Source: Globodera rostochiensis (taxonomy: Eukaryota; Nematoda; Chromadorea; Rhabditida; Heteroderidae). From it: 64,000 bases of DNA. Position 1 is the stretch's first letter. Every line of letters starts with the position of its first letter. The translations under genes were made by a program, and so were the position numbers. The notes beneath the pieces are model-generated. The model did not search any database and had not been told where the DNA came from. It saw only the letters and a program-made list of their open reading frames with translations. Where the stretch lies: positions 1-64,000 of the forward strand of contig JAEVLN010000046.1 of the NCBI GenBank assembly GCA_018350325.1, given 5' to 3'. Of this stretch, positions 11,561-22,374 are shown piece by piece.

Positions 11561-12807
11561 CTAACAATGCTCATAGTTGTCCAAATCGCCTGTTTCAATG
11601 GAAGACTGCCGCAGTTGTTCGGTTTCTGCGCGAAAAGTGTGGTATCTCACCCGTATGCGTTGTTCCAAGGCAGCTTCACGATCCCACATAAGGTTCCTAA
11701 CGGCCAGATTTTTTTGCCGGTGTATGTGCTGCTTGAGTTGTTGCTCAATACGTTGAAGTTTTGCCTGCATACGTTGGTCAGCAGACTTCCTTCTTTCATA
11801 ATCTTCTCTTTCCTTTTGCAGTTCAGAATTTGGTTTTGTTGAACATTCCGCTGCTTGCATTAGACGTTTGCTCGAGGCATCAGCACATTTCTTCCTTTGG
11901 TGTTCGATGATTGAAGAGGTTGGAGTCGAAGATGTTGATGCAGACCGCTGCCTCTCAATTATTTTTTTGCTGACTGCGCGATCTTTTTGGTGCAGAGCAT
12001 TGAAGAGTGCTCTGAAAAGCTGGCAGTGGGCTTCGGCAGAGAGGCAGGTCGACGACTGGCCACTTTGCGAATGAGTCTAAAATATATAATTTTTGTGTGT
12101 TTAAAAAGAAACTTCTTACTTTACAGACGACTTTAGAGCAGCAGCCATCCCTGACTTCATCTGCTTTTGTGGTTTAAATTTTCGGCAAAATCTGACGGTT
12201 TTCTCCAATTCTTCTTCAAGCAAGGATGCGTGTCTTCCCATGCGTCTTGGAGCCGGTAGAGTTTGCTACTACAACGGCCGGATTGTTTACGCCAGTCAGC
12301 CAAACATTCCAAGCTTGCAGTGTGCGGGTCGATTTGCATCAAAGTGTACCACAGGCAAATGAATGTCCAGGCAGTGTTGTAAAGGTGATCTGCGCATTCA
12401 AAGATTTGCTCACAGCATTGCTGCTTAACTGGCGGACACGCAGCAACGGGCGTTTCTTCAACAAACTCTGTCAACCTCTTCTTCTGCTTAAACCGGAACG
12501 CTGGATCGACAGCAGCTTTGAGGATAGCTTCAATTTTGCGTGCTTCTTCAAGACGGAATTGAAATTGCTCGCTGGCAAAATTGAGCTCCTTTTGCAGGCT
12601 TTCAATCGCGGCACGCTGTTGTCGTTTAAGTTTTAAGAAATTCGGCTGGCTTAGAAGCATCGGCTTAGCCTCGGCTGCTTGTGCTGCGAGCAGTTCTTGT
12701 TGTTTTTGCTCCATCTCCAATCTTAGCGGGTGTAGCAGGCGCGCATTCAGTTTGATGACCAGTTTGGCTGCTTCGATTGCTACGTCCGTTCCACTGCGAT
12801 GTGCCAA
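11561..12807 (-). pseudogene. coiled-coil protein exons (probably part of the OTU gene)
   Basis: Two long minus-strand frames, 12157-12807 and 11561-11860, are rich in Glu, Gln, Lys, Arg and Leu with heptad-like spacing (for example LQKELNFASEQFQFRLEEAR), typical of coiled coils. The first frame also has a cysteine-containing middle (PPVKQQCCEQIFECADHLY). The frame extends upstream of 12807 as an acidic stretch to ~12897, but reading on toward the OTU exon meets TGA at 12898-12900. Either an intron lies there or the gene is dead. No domain family is recognised; same strand and close spacing suggest one transcription unit with the OTU exons. Confidence 0.4.
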
Positions 12808-13059
12808 TGGTGGAGGTACTGATTCTTCACGCCCTTCATTGCAATCAGACCCACTTTCAGATGTTATTGATTCCTGTTGGTCAAGAATATCTCGAGCTCA
12901 TCCAGGGGCACTTGGGGTGGATGGCCAAGCAACAGAAGTTAATGCCAAAGGTTGTTCAGCCTCAAAGGATCTTCTTGCTGTTGCTGGTTACTTCGGCAGG
13001 AGGCTGTTGCTGAGCGGGCACAAGGCCCGGCAGGGTCATTGCAACTGGAACATGCGCTT

Positions 13060-14432
13060 AATATTACAAATTGAATGATTGTAAAATGGTTTATCCCGTT
13101 GTAGTACAAGACTATGGGGTTGACCACTTCTCGCGTGTCGATTTGTCCAGGCGCGAGTTTTTGTTGCATGGTAAAATGTTGCAGCTGATCATGGGGTGTA
13201 GTCCGAGGGATCATCTTAAATTTTTTCTAAGCTAGATTTTCTTAATTTTTGTTCCTACTCTCATTTGGCCATCAGGGAAAAAGATGTGCATGAATAGTGC
13301 GCAACGGGTGTCATTCCAGCGCGGACCCAACAATGCACAATCGTTAACCGACATATTGGGACTTAGCACTACAACAGGGCGTTGCAGTAGAAGTGCGACC
13401 AAAATGCTGTCGTTGATCTGAGCCCAGTTTCTGTCGGTCAACCTCAATGCAGCATAAGCCTCTAACGTCCCTTGATCAATCAGTTGTCTTTGCAAGCGCT
13501 GCATAAATTCCTGGCGACTTCCAAAGTGTGCTCTTGGAAAAAGTTGTTGATTTCCCAGAAGAAGGTTGAGGAATCCAAAGAGGCGTTGACGAAACGCGGT
13601 GGTGTTGCTATGGACTTCTTTTCCGAAGACTGATGTACAAACAGCGCCAAAAATTGAACTAATTTTGTTGACCCACTAATAAATGCAACCTAAAAAAACA
13701 ATTCCCATCTCCTTCTATGGTTGCCTCAGAGGCTCGGCCGCCAGATTGCTGGCAATGAGATGTGTTGGGTTGCTGAATGTCCATTGTTCCTTGCCCGTGT
13801 TGTAGGATGGGCGGATGCCATGCAATGACGCTGCTGCTGGAGCTGAGTTGTGAATACAGCTGAGCGTTAACAGGCAGCGTGACAGTGGCCGAAGCGCATG
13901 GCTCTGAATCCATCGCTTCAACCTTTGGGTGTCTTGGCGTTGTAGCTGGACTTGACGCACGGCTGGTTGTTGCTGAGCTGTTGCGTGAACTTCGTGATGT
14001 GCTTCTTCGCGCATTTAACATACGCTTGAGCTTGAAAAGAAAGCTGAGAGCCGAAAGATTTGTACCACTAACTTGTGCCCAAACATCACGATAGAGCCCT
14101 GCATCTGACTTGTTGAACGGCACCAAACGAATTTCGTCAATGAGTTCGGCGTCGATTGGATTTTCTACAAGCCAGTTGAGTATGGCCTCAAAAGCAGTCT
14201 TGGCAGCAACATCGCGCGGGAAGCCAGCAACTTTTCTGCCAACGCATGTAAAAGCCTGAGTAAATAAAAAATGCACTAATTGGTAATTTTCTATTTCGAA
14301 CAATTTTTGTTTTTTCTTCGGGAAGCTGTATTGGTGTTCATAAACTGCCAGATGTTCTTTGTCGTATTGTTGGAGTTTTGAACGCTGGAGGCGCAGGCGG
14401 TGCAGGCTTATCATCATCATCGCTGTCTCCAT
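13060..14432 (-). CDS. macro-like + OTU-type cysteine protease domain protein (partial model)
   Basis: Seen: 14432-~13692 encodes a segment like the C-terminal half of a macro domain (VAGFPRDVAAKTAFEAIL, then IDEIRLVPFNKSD), a Ser-rich linker, and then the OTU motif GDGNCFF with its presumptive catalytic Cys. A 31-bp intron (GTTGCATT...AAATTAG) would join it to SIFGAVCTSVFGKE at ~13655, which continues through 13232. A further exon from ~13214 ends the domain with YYNGINHFTII, whose His fits the catalytic His of OTU proteases. Known: OTU enzymes remove ubiquitin; macro domains bind or hydrolyse ADP-ribose. Inferred: a protease linked to the Helitron-type helicase just upstream, since some Helitrons encode OTU domains. 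The macro fold lacks its N-terminal half. Coding integrity further downstream is doubtful. Confidence 0.5.
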
Positions 14433-14465
14433 CCTTTGGAGGCGCTCGCGGGTACTATAAATAAT

Positions 14466-15008
14466 TTAGAAGTCAAAGTATAATAATATATTTTTAACCG
14501 GATCGTCCGGATCATTGTGATCAACTTCCGGCGGTGATTCCAAATCCTCTTTGTCCAAAAGTTCTGTCATGACGACATTCCTGATGCGGCGATCCGCTCG
14601 CTTAGTACAGACGCGAATGTTTGCCGAGTCTCGAACTCGAGACAGTGCGGTGTACGACTGTCCGTGCGAAAAGCACTGAGACTTGTCTAGCAGAACACCA
14701 ACGTGCGTAAGTGTTTGCCCTAAAAACGCATCATTTTTTATAAATGATGCTCTAAAACCTTGCGATTTGTTGATGGTCATGACACTACCAGGTCGCAACG
14801 GAAACTGGATGCGCTCGCACTTTATGAGGCCTTTATTTGGAGCTTTTGGATCGCCGCCGAACAGGAAGCGTGCTGCATGAAGATCGTGTTTCTCACCTCT
14901 GTGCTTGCCAGTCAGGATTTTGCAACGAAGGATGTTGTTGCCCAGTTTGCGTATTTGGACGCGAGTTCCGTTACAGAGCCCCTCTTCCAACAATTCTTCT
15001 CTTTTCAT
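14466..15008 (-). pseudogene. Pif1/Helitron-type helicase, C-terminal fragment
   Basis: The 180-residue frame carries late Pif1-family helicase motifs: GLCNGTR near the start, MTINKSQG (motif V region) and SHGQSYTALSRVR (motif VI), followed by an acidic tail. This spacing is typical of the C-terminal end of the Rep-Hel protein of Helitrons. Upstream sequence (above 15008) is extremely AT-rich with no coding, so Walker A/B motifs and any Rep nuclease are absent: the copy is 5'-truncated. It lies about 30 bp from the OTU/macro frame on the same strand. No Helitron 3' hairpin/CTRR end was identified. Confidence 0.75.
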
Positions 15009-15388
15009 TAAAAAAATGATTTATTAACTTTTCTAGTCAAAAAAACGCGTGATAAACCTTTTACGTGAACGGAGTGTGAGCTCATTGTTATTACAAAGGC
15101 ATGCAGTGTTAAAATGTTGTTTTGATATTATATTTTCACCAATTTAGTTTAATAAGATTTTTCATTTATTTTGTAAAAAAAATTATTGTAAAATTTTCTT
15201 TATGAGTATTTCCGGTCTTCTCACATTTAAATGATACAATTTTTTTTAATAAATAATATGTAAATTTAACACCATTAAAATGCACAAATTTATATGTTTA
15301 ATTTTTTAATTTGGCAATAAATCAAATTTGATTAAATTTTTCAGAAAAGCCTAAAACCAAAAAATGAAAACTCTTTTAGTTTAAATTG
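15009..15388. other. AT-rich intergenic, nothing seen
   Basis: Very AT-rich sequence with no gene, repeat or RNA signal recognised. It replaces the expected 5' part of the truncated helicase. Confidence 0.5.
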
Positions 15389-15856
15389 CAATAAAAATAC
15401 TAAATTTACTTATGTTGAAATGTACCGGTCACCGGTAATTAAACAAAACATTTATCAGAATTAAAACAATATGATAAATTAATTAAATACTCAAATTTAA
15501 AAAAAACAGTAACATCACCAATAGTTTAAAAAAACAGTCAATGACCAAAATAAAATAACGAAAATAATATTACAACCCGTAAAATTTATTCAAGGATAAT
15601 TTATTAGAAGTAAAATAATGAATTAGCCAATTTTATTAAATAACTAATCATAACAATTTATAATTGACATGAAATTAAATATCAATTTGATTGATATAAA
15701 AAATAAATATTTATTAATACGGTGCACTCGAATACGGACGGCAATTCAGTTTGAATACATTTAAACAATTAGTCCAACAACTATTCGAGATATAAGTTGT
15801 ATCACTCTACAGGTGCCGATCACAGGTTGCCTATACAAAATAAAAGCGGAAGAGGC
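15389..15856. repeat. 468-bp direct repeat, copy 1
   Basis: Nearly identical to 16452-16919 over the same 468 bp; the few differences noticed include TACTCAAAT versus TACTTAAAT and TTATTAATAC versus TTATAAATAC. It contains the palindrome TACCGGTCACCGGTA and ends GCGGAAGAGGC. It is noncoding. Equal length and near identity indicate a recent segmental duplication, or the terminal repeats of a small retroelement. Confidence 0.9.
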
Positions 15857-16451
15857 TTAACATTTTGCTTTATTATAAGTTTAAAATTGATAATGTTGGA
15901 TTATTAATTTGTTTCTTTGTTTTTTTAGAAATCCGTTGACCCGTACTTATTTTCATTTTATTTGAATATTAACTATTGTATAAATTGGGGTTTTATCGTT
16001 TATAAATACTTTTCATTAATATAATATTACTTTATTATGTGAATTTTTGTTAAACTTTTATAAAAACGATTATTCTGAGCCTTATTTTTTGCTCATCCTG
16101 TTTGAGCAATAAAAAATATTATTGATAGTAAATATGTTCTTGTTGCAAAAAAAAACATTTTGGGAAATTTTGATTTGAATTTCATCTTAAGTTTTTTGGA
16201 ATTTACGACTGAAATTGTTTTTGTTGATTTTTGTTAGAAATTTTTATTTGGTCTTTTAAGTTTAACTGTTTTTAATGTTTTTTTAATAAAAATATTTTAT
16301 TTATATTATTTTATAAATGGGCTTTACTTTATATATAATTTAATTAATTATTTTTTTAATTAAAGTTTCGTTTTATCTGTTTTTATAAGGACAGAAGATA
16401 GTCCGCCTCGGTGATGCCTTGATGGTGCGATTTTTCTCCGCCTTCTTCTCA
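15857..16451. other. unique spacer between the 468-bp direct repeats
   Basis: AT-rich sequence with no ORF and no primer-binding or polypurine signal that I can recognise. Near its end is a short GC-richer patch (GTCCGCCTCGGTGATG). Confidence 0.5.
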
Positions 16452-16919
16452 CAATAAAAATACTAAATTTACTTATGTTGAAATGTACCGGTCACCGGTA
16501 ATTAAACAAAACATTTATCAGAATTAAAACAATATGATAAATTAATTAAATACTTAAATTTAAAAAAAACAGTAACATCACCAATAGTTTAAAAAAACAG
16601 TCAATGACCAAAATAAAATAACGAAAATAATATTACAACCCGTAAAATTTATTCAAGGATAATTTATTAGAAGTAAAATAATGAATTAGCCAATTTTATT
16701 AAATAACTAATCATAACAATTTATAATTGACATGAAATTAAATATCAATTTGATTGATATAAAAAATAAATATTTATAAATACGGTGCACTCGAATACGG
16801 ACGGCAATTCAGTTTGAATACATTTAAACAATTAGTCCAACAACTATTCGAGATATAAGTTGTATCACTCTACAGGTGCCGATCACAGGTTGCCTATACA
16901 AAATAAAAGCGGAAGAGGC
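16452..16919. repeat. 468-bp direct repeat, copy 2
   Basis: Second copy of the duplication, in the same orientation as copy 1 and separated from it by 595 bp. Boundaries are sharp: homology starts at CAATAAAAATAC and stops after GAAGAGGC in both copies. Confidence 0.9.
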
Positions 16920-17700
16920 AGAAAGCCGATTGAATTAATTTAAATAATGAACAAATAAACTAAATGCAATTTTTTGAAACCAAAATGGCATCAATTTCTA
17001 CTTATAAACGATAACAAAATGTTGATAATTTTTCCTGTATTAAAACCTTCAAAAATCAAATAATTAAATATCAAATAATACCATAAAATTTATATTTTAA
17101 AGAAATATAATTGTCTGTTTTTCTAAGTCTTAATCGATTAATATGCGAGAATCAAACAATTGTGCGGCTCACCTTCTGAAGAACGAGGCTACTGGACCGA
17201 CTACATTTTCGAAATGCTGTGCAAAGGGCAAGTGAAATTTCTAATATTGCAAAAAAAAAGCATGTTGAATTACATTATTTGAATTAAAAAGCTTCTTTAA
17301 ATTTATTATCATTAACTCAAGAAAGCATAATTTGTTTATAACGGTGAAAAAACCAAAGTCGAAAGACATTTATTATACAACTAAAAAATACATAAAAAAT
17401 TCTAGCATTAGCGCTACCAGCGATGATAATAAATCACTAAATACAAATTACAATATTCAAATAAAATAAATATAAATTGAATAAAATGTTTCAAAAAAAA
17501 AAAATAAATTTCAAATTTAAAAAGTGTCAAGTTTTATTCCCCCTAAAAAATTAAAATAAATATTAAAAATNTGTATTCTGTATGAAGGGTTTGATGCTTT
17601 TTTGGTGTTTTTAGAGTTTGATGAGGTTTTTTAAGCTTTTTGGGAATTTCACTGATAGAATGAAAAATTCCTATTAAATTTTGATTAGGCGTAATGTTCA
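16920..17700. other. AT-rich intergenic; ambiguous base at 17571
   Basis: AT-rich noncoding sequence. The only undetermined base of the window, n, is at 17571, possibly a read or assembly uncertainty. No gene was seen. Confidence 0.5.
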
Positions 17701-17840
17701 ACCATTTTTCTGGGGCGCCGATATTTCGCCCACGCGACATTTCGTCCACTAACCCAAAATACGACATTTCGCCCACTAAGCAAAAAACGACATTTCGCCC
17801 ACGCGAAACTTCGCCCACGCGACATTTCGCCCACTAACCA
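17700..17840. repeat. short tandem CGACATTTCGCCCA-type repeat
   Basis: Repeats of the words CGACATTTCGCCCAC and CGACATTTCGTCCACTAA separated by AACCAAAAA-like spacers. The same word family recurs at 18445-18515 and 20511-20705, so it is a dispersed simple repeat with short local arrays. Confidence 0.7.
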
Positions 17841-18601
17841 AAAAAAAATTAATTCAAAAATTCATTTCGCTCGCATTTTAATTTAAAAAGTGTTTGAAAT
17901 TTATTAAAAATGTCCCTTTAATGGGGGGACGCACGTGACTAAAGGAAGAAGAAAGGTAAAAATAGTGGTTTGCACTCACTCGGTTCGAACCAAATATTTT
18001 TTTTTGTCAAAAGTCAGAATTTTGTCACTACATGTTCCGTTTTTCGCAAATTTTGCACAAATTTTCTTAACAAAATTCATTAAATTTTTTAAATGTTTCC
18101 CGGCGACGCCTGTCGGTAGCGCCGGACACCTATTTTCACAAAATAAAAAACCGCATTTATTATTTACCGGTTAAACAAAGGTTTTTTAAAAATGATGCTT
18201 TTTGGTCCCAAATGAGGTTGTTTTTGCCTGCCAAATGAGGCTTTTGAAAATTTTCATCTGGGAGAAGAGCCGGGGGGGAAACGGGATTCCCGCGGGAAAA
18301 GTACGGGATTCCAGCTCCCTCCCGCTCACGTTAATTTGGGCTCAACGGGATTTTTAACGGCAGCGAAAAAAGGACGGGATTCCCGCTCCCACAAAAAATA
18401 TTTTTTGTCTTTTTCCTCTTTAAGTTTTTTATGTTTTTCAAGGTGTCCGGACATTTCGCCCGGTAACGAAAAAACTGATGTTTCGGTACGCTCACATTTG
18501 GTCTAGGCGACATTTCGTCAAGTTTTTAAATGCATTTCTAGGGTAAAAGCATGCGTAGATCACGAATCCGAGCTCGAATTTTGCAAATCTCGAGTCCTGA
18601 A

Positions 18602-19557
18602 CAGGGCTGCGTCGAAACCTTTCGATTTCGATTTCGATAATTTCAAGGTTTTTCTACCGATTTGCTTACGAAAATCGAAAGAGAAAATTCTTCGAAATTT
18701 TGTCGAAAGAGAAATGTATCAAAGAAATTTTGTATTTTTCGAGACACTTTACCACATTTTTTGTGTGCAAGCAACTGTTATCGTTGGCTTATTGGTCTGT
18801 GTTCCCGTCACCGAAAATTCGTTGGAGGTTCAAACCCCGTCCATGTTATTGACATTTTCTTTACCCTTTACACTAATTTTGCCAAAAATCATTGGGAAAG
18901 AACCCCGGCGATAAACAATAAAGCGCGGGCAAAAAAAGGGAAATATTAAGAAATTTAAACTTATTTTTAGAAAAGCGTAGGAATTTCACAAAAATTGTTT
19001 AAAAAATTTATCAAATAGTTTAAAAACCTCATTCCTAAAAAGCTTCAAAAAGTTACCGTATATTTTAATCTTTTGGTTGCAAATCTCTTAACAGATTGAG
19101 TCAAAGATTCAAAAAATTTCTCGGCGGCGCCTATCGGCACCGCCGACCCCCCCCCCCGCCCAATCAAGGATGCCAAAATACCCTATTTTTGCCATATTTT
19201 TGGAGCCGGTAGTCATATTCTACCGCAGTTGAGTTGGCATCCCCACCCCAATCGAAAAATCATCTAAAATTTAAGGGCTCCAAAAGAAATTAACATTCCC
19301 TCGATCCAATTTAATTTAATATTATTGTTTTTAATAAATTTTTGAAAATTCAAGAATACAATGATGTCGAATTAATGAAAGGCAAAAAATTTTTTTTTAA
19401 AAAAACATATTTTTGCCCACTTTCGAAGAGTCTCTTCCGTTTCGATTTCGATAATTTCGAGGTTTTTCTACCGATTTCTTACGAAAATGAAATGAAAAAA
19501 TTTCGATTTCGAAGATACTTTCGATTTCGAAAAATTTTTTCTTTCGACGCAGCCCTG
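18602..19557. mobile_element. 956-bp hAT-like nonautonomous element with 8-bp TSD
   Basis: Ends are inverted copies: CAGGGCTGCGTCGAAA at the left and its complement TTTCGACGCAGCCCTG at the right. Flanking 8-mers are GTCCTGAA (18594-18601) and ATCCTGAA (19558-19565), a TSD with one mismatch. TTTCGATTTCGA-type subterminal motifs lie inside both ends. CAGNG termini and an 8-bp TSD with T at position 2 and A at position 7 fit hAT elements. It contains no transposase and holds a SINE-like module at ~18776-18945 plus a GC-rich CGGCGGCGCCTATCGGCACC core at ~19122. Confidence 0.9.
18776..18945 (+). mobile_element. SINE-like unit with tRNA-type A and B boxes
   Basis: An A-box-like word TGGCTTATTGG (18785-18795) and a B-box-like word GGTTCAAACCC (18827-18837) are spaced as in a tRNA gene. 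The unit continues into a body ending near AAAGCGCGGGCAAA. A second copy with the same order lies at ~35095-35265. A full tRNA cloverleaf is not evident, so it is tRNA-related rather than a tRNA gene. Confidence 0.6.
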
Positions 19558-20007
19558 ATCCTGAACTCGAACTCGAACACTCGGTCTCGACGGGGGAAAT
19601 CGATCGGTAGTATTTATTCGGATCTGAAGGCGAGCGATGGCCAAAAAAGCCTAACGAATCCTAAGCCAGGGTGGCTTAGGCCAAGCCTAACGAACTTTTG
19701 ACCAAAAAGGTCCCCCTATGGTTTTACAAAATTTGAACTGTTTCAAAAACCGGTTTAAAGGTCGAGCCGCTAAAATTTTTGCTTATTCCATCGTTTTCAC
19801 CACCTAAGAAACCATATAAATAACTTTGGTGTTTCTTGAATAATTTTAAGATCAAAATTAATTTTTAAAAATTTTGAGATATCGGACAAATGTTCGAATT
19901 CGGGTCCGGGTTAGGAATTGGCTGAAAAGGAGGTTAGATTCAGATTCTACATCCCCGAAAACCCCAAAAGCTTTATTGTAGTCTGTATTCAAGCCAATTT
20001 ACAATGG

Positions 20008-20101
20008 GTCGGTATTCGGACCGATTTTGGCTTGGTCGACATTCGGACCGATTTTGGCTTGGTCGACATTCGGACCGATTTTGGCTTGGTCGGTATTCGG
20101 T
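20008..20101. repeat. 27-bp minisatellite, about 3.5 copies
   Basis: The unit is GGTCG, then ACATTCGGACC, then GATTTTGGCTT, repeated head to tail with GTATTCGG variants at the outer copies. Confidence 0.85.
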
Positions 20102-20163
20102 TCGGTAGCCCTTTAGGGGTATATTTTTCGTTTTTATTGCATTTTTGTTAAGGAATTTTTGAA

Positions 20164-20360
20164 AATGGCGAAATATGGATAAAAAAAGGCAAAATATGTA
20201 CATTAAATAGCGAAATATGCACAAATATGCACATAAATCGTGAAATATGCAAAAATATGCACAAGGAAATGCGTTCTAGAAGCTTCAAACCAAGCTGAAA
20301 ACACGTTTTTCGTGCGTTTCAGACCGCTCCCAGTTCAGGAAAAACATATGCATGTGCATA
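20164..20360. repeat. GAAATATGCACA-type repeat with conserved tail
   Basis: A few copies of AAATATGCACAAATATGCAC followed by a conserved tail (GGAAATGCGTTCTAGAAGC, then AACCAAGCTGAAAACACG). The same tail follows the larger ATATGCA array at 22200-22310, so both are copies of one dispersed element. Confidence 0.6.
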
Positions 20361-20510
20361 TCAATGCCAGCCCTAGTTATAAGCCGGCAAAGGAAGAAAC
20401 GAATCCAAATGAGTTTTGTGGTTGGGAATTTCCATCTGTGGTGACTTTTGTGCTCGGAATTTTCTGGATAATTGACGGTTATGAACACACAAAGTGCAAA
20501 AATGGTGCGC

Positions 20511-20705
20511 CGACATTTCGTTCAGGCGACATTTCGTCCATTAAGCGAAAATACGACATTTCGTCCATAAGTACAAAAAAGCATCTCGTCCAGCGACAGT
20601 TCGTCCAGGCGGCGACATTTCGTCATTAAGCGAAAATACGACATTTCGTCCATAAGGACAGACAAAAAACGGCATTTCGTCCAGCGACAGTTCGTCCATA
20701 AGGAC
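20511..20705. repeat. CGACATTTCGTCCATAAG-type repeat cluster
   Basis: Several head-to-tail copies of CGACATTTCGTCCATTAAGC and GCGACAGTTCGTCCA variants. Short ORFs here are translations of the repeat. Confidence 0.75.
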
Positions 20706-20862
20706 AAAAAACGTATTGCGACTTTTTAGTCAATATAAATCAATATTTTGGCTCAGGCACATTTCCCCAAAATTTCTTAATAAAAATCTGAGGTGGTGAG
20801 GTAGTGGTGAGTGGTGTGGGCGGTACATGTTTTGTCTTGTGGTTCTAATCCCGTCTATGTAA

Positions 20863-21392
20863 GTGATTTCTTATGTCAACCATCCAGCAATTGTCCCTAG
20901 TGACGAATCAGCCAATTACGGTGCAAATGTTGATGAATGGATAAGGGCCTGGATTCAGCAAGCTAATTTGTGGCACAGGAACGCTATGTTTCCTATCCCA
21001 GTAAATAAAGCGATAAGAAAAATAAGACATAATAAATTTGCATCCATTTAAAGCTATGGAATCTGACGCATCGTCTCGAAAACGGTTTATCGAGAACGAA
21101 CAATTCAATTGAAGGTTGGCACCATGTATGGGCAGGGTTATTGCGCCGCCGTCCTCGTGTCAGTCAATTTGTGCGGAGGATGATGAAAGAATTAAATCGT
21201 TGGCAAGACATTGTGACCGATTACAGAAACGCGCCGGCTAATGGAATTCGAGGACGTGGCATTAAAAGAAAGAGCATATATCTTGAGCAAGATGCAAATT
21301 TGCAGCAACTTTTTGCAGAATTTGATAATAGAGCAAATAACCCAATGGAGTATTTGCGTGCCATTTCATATCATCTGGCACGCCCCAATTAA
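20863..21392 (+). pseudogene. MULE-type transposase C-terminal remnant
   Basis: One frame (20863-21051) holds VDEWIRAWIQQANLWHRNAM. After a frame disruption, the sequence at ~21080-21150 reads RTNNSIEGWHHVW, the conserved RTNN.EGWH signature near the C-terminus of MULE-type (also FLYWCH-associated) transposases, and it continues into the frame ending at 21392. Stops and frame shifts separate the parts and the DDE catalytic core is missing. Inferred: a dead fragment. Confidence 0.65.
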
Positions 21393-21451
21393 TTTTCCCT
21401 TATAACTTACAAACAATACTCAAAAAATTATTTTTTAAAATTATATTTCAC

Positions 21452-21528
21452 TGCCCAAAGGATCACTGCCCAAAGGATCACTGCCCAATCGATCCACTGC
21501 CCAAAGGATCCACTGCCCAAAGGATAGG
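21452..21528. repeat. 15-17-bp minisatellite ACTGCCCAAAGGATC, 5 copies
   Basis: Five head-to-tail copies of ACTGCCCAAAGGATC, one with CAATCGATCC, end near 21525. Confidence 0.9.
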
Positions 21529-21942
21529 GAACCTTTGTCTTGTGGTTCTAATCCCGTCTATGTAAGTGATTTCTTATTACAGTAGGTGGGTATATATGGA
21601 GGAGTAAACAATTTTAAATACTTTCATTAAAAATACTTTTGGCTTTAACTTTGAACTTCATTTTTTGGTTGGAGAATTCACCGATTATTTATAAAATAGC
21701 ATTCATTTTGAAAAATTTTAGAAATAGAGTGACTTTTTAGTCAATATAAATCAATATTTTGGCTTTTTTGAGAATAAATCAATATTTCGGCATTTTTCAT
21801 AATAAATCTTCTTGAGAAAAATGCAAAAGGAGCAAAACCGCACAAAATCTCCTTTGAAAGGCCGCGCATTGTGTTTTTGAGAGAGGAGTCGATTGATATA
21901 TAATTTGTGGGATTTGGTGATGTACTATTCTTCAATTTTTCC

Positions 21943-22215
21943 TAAATCGTGAAATATGCCCAAATATGCAAATATGCACATAAATCGTGAAATATGCCCA
22001 AATATGCAAATATGCACATAAATCGTGAAATATGCCCAAATATGCAAATATGCACATAAATCGTGAAATATGCCCAAATATGCAAATATGCACATAAATC
22101 GTGAAATATGCACAAATATGCAAATATGCACATAAATCGCGAAATATGCAAAAATATGCAAATATGCACATAAATCGCGAAATATGCAAAAATATGCAAA
22201 ATATGCACATGGAAA
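21943..22215. repeat. 38-bp tandem repeat, about 7 copies
   Basis: The unit AAATCGTGAAATATGCCC, then AAATATGCAAATATGCACAT, is tandemly repeated; later copies have CGCGAAATATGC. Minus-strand ORFs across it (repeating YVHICIFGHISRFMCIFAYL) are artefacts of a repeat whose unit leaves all frames open. Immediately upstream is a fragment of the inverted-repeat family found at 28393-28925. Confidence 0.9.
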
Positions 22216-22374
22216 TGCGTTCTAAACGCTTCAAACCAAGCTGAAAACACGCTTTTCGTGCGTTTAGACCGTTCCCAGTTCAGGAAAAAATATTCATGTG
22301 CATATTTTTGCAGCCTTATTAATTGTAATGCGTCAGGTGAAGCTTTTGAACCTAAGCAGAATGAAGGTAATAAC

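Larger units (their letters stand above)
20729..21765 (+). repeat. nested direct repeats A-B ... B-A around a transposase remnant
   Basis: Word A (GACTTTTTAGTCAATATAAA, continuing TCAATATTTTGGCT) occurs at ~20731 and ~21731. Word B (TTTGTCTTGTGGTTCTAATC, continuing to GTGATTTCTTAT) occurs at ~20831 and ~21537. All copies have the same orientation and bracket the MULE fragment, with two ~45-bp B copies immediately around it. This is unlike classic terminal inverted repeats. Confidence 0.7.

Noticed and set aside
15389..16919. Complete LTR retrotransposon
   Set aside because: The repeats do not start TG or end CA, no primer-binding site or coding region was seen in the spacer. Reported only as a direct duplication.
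21925..22250. Three ~80-100-codon minus-strand ORFs rich in YVHICIFGHIS
   Set aside because: They are different frames of the 38-bp ATATGCA tandem repeat; all frames are open because the unit lacks stops.
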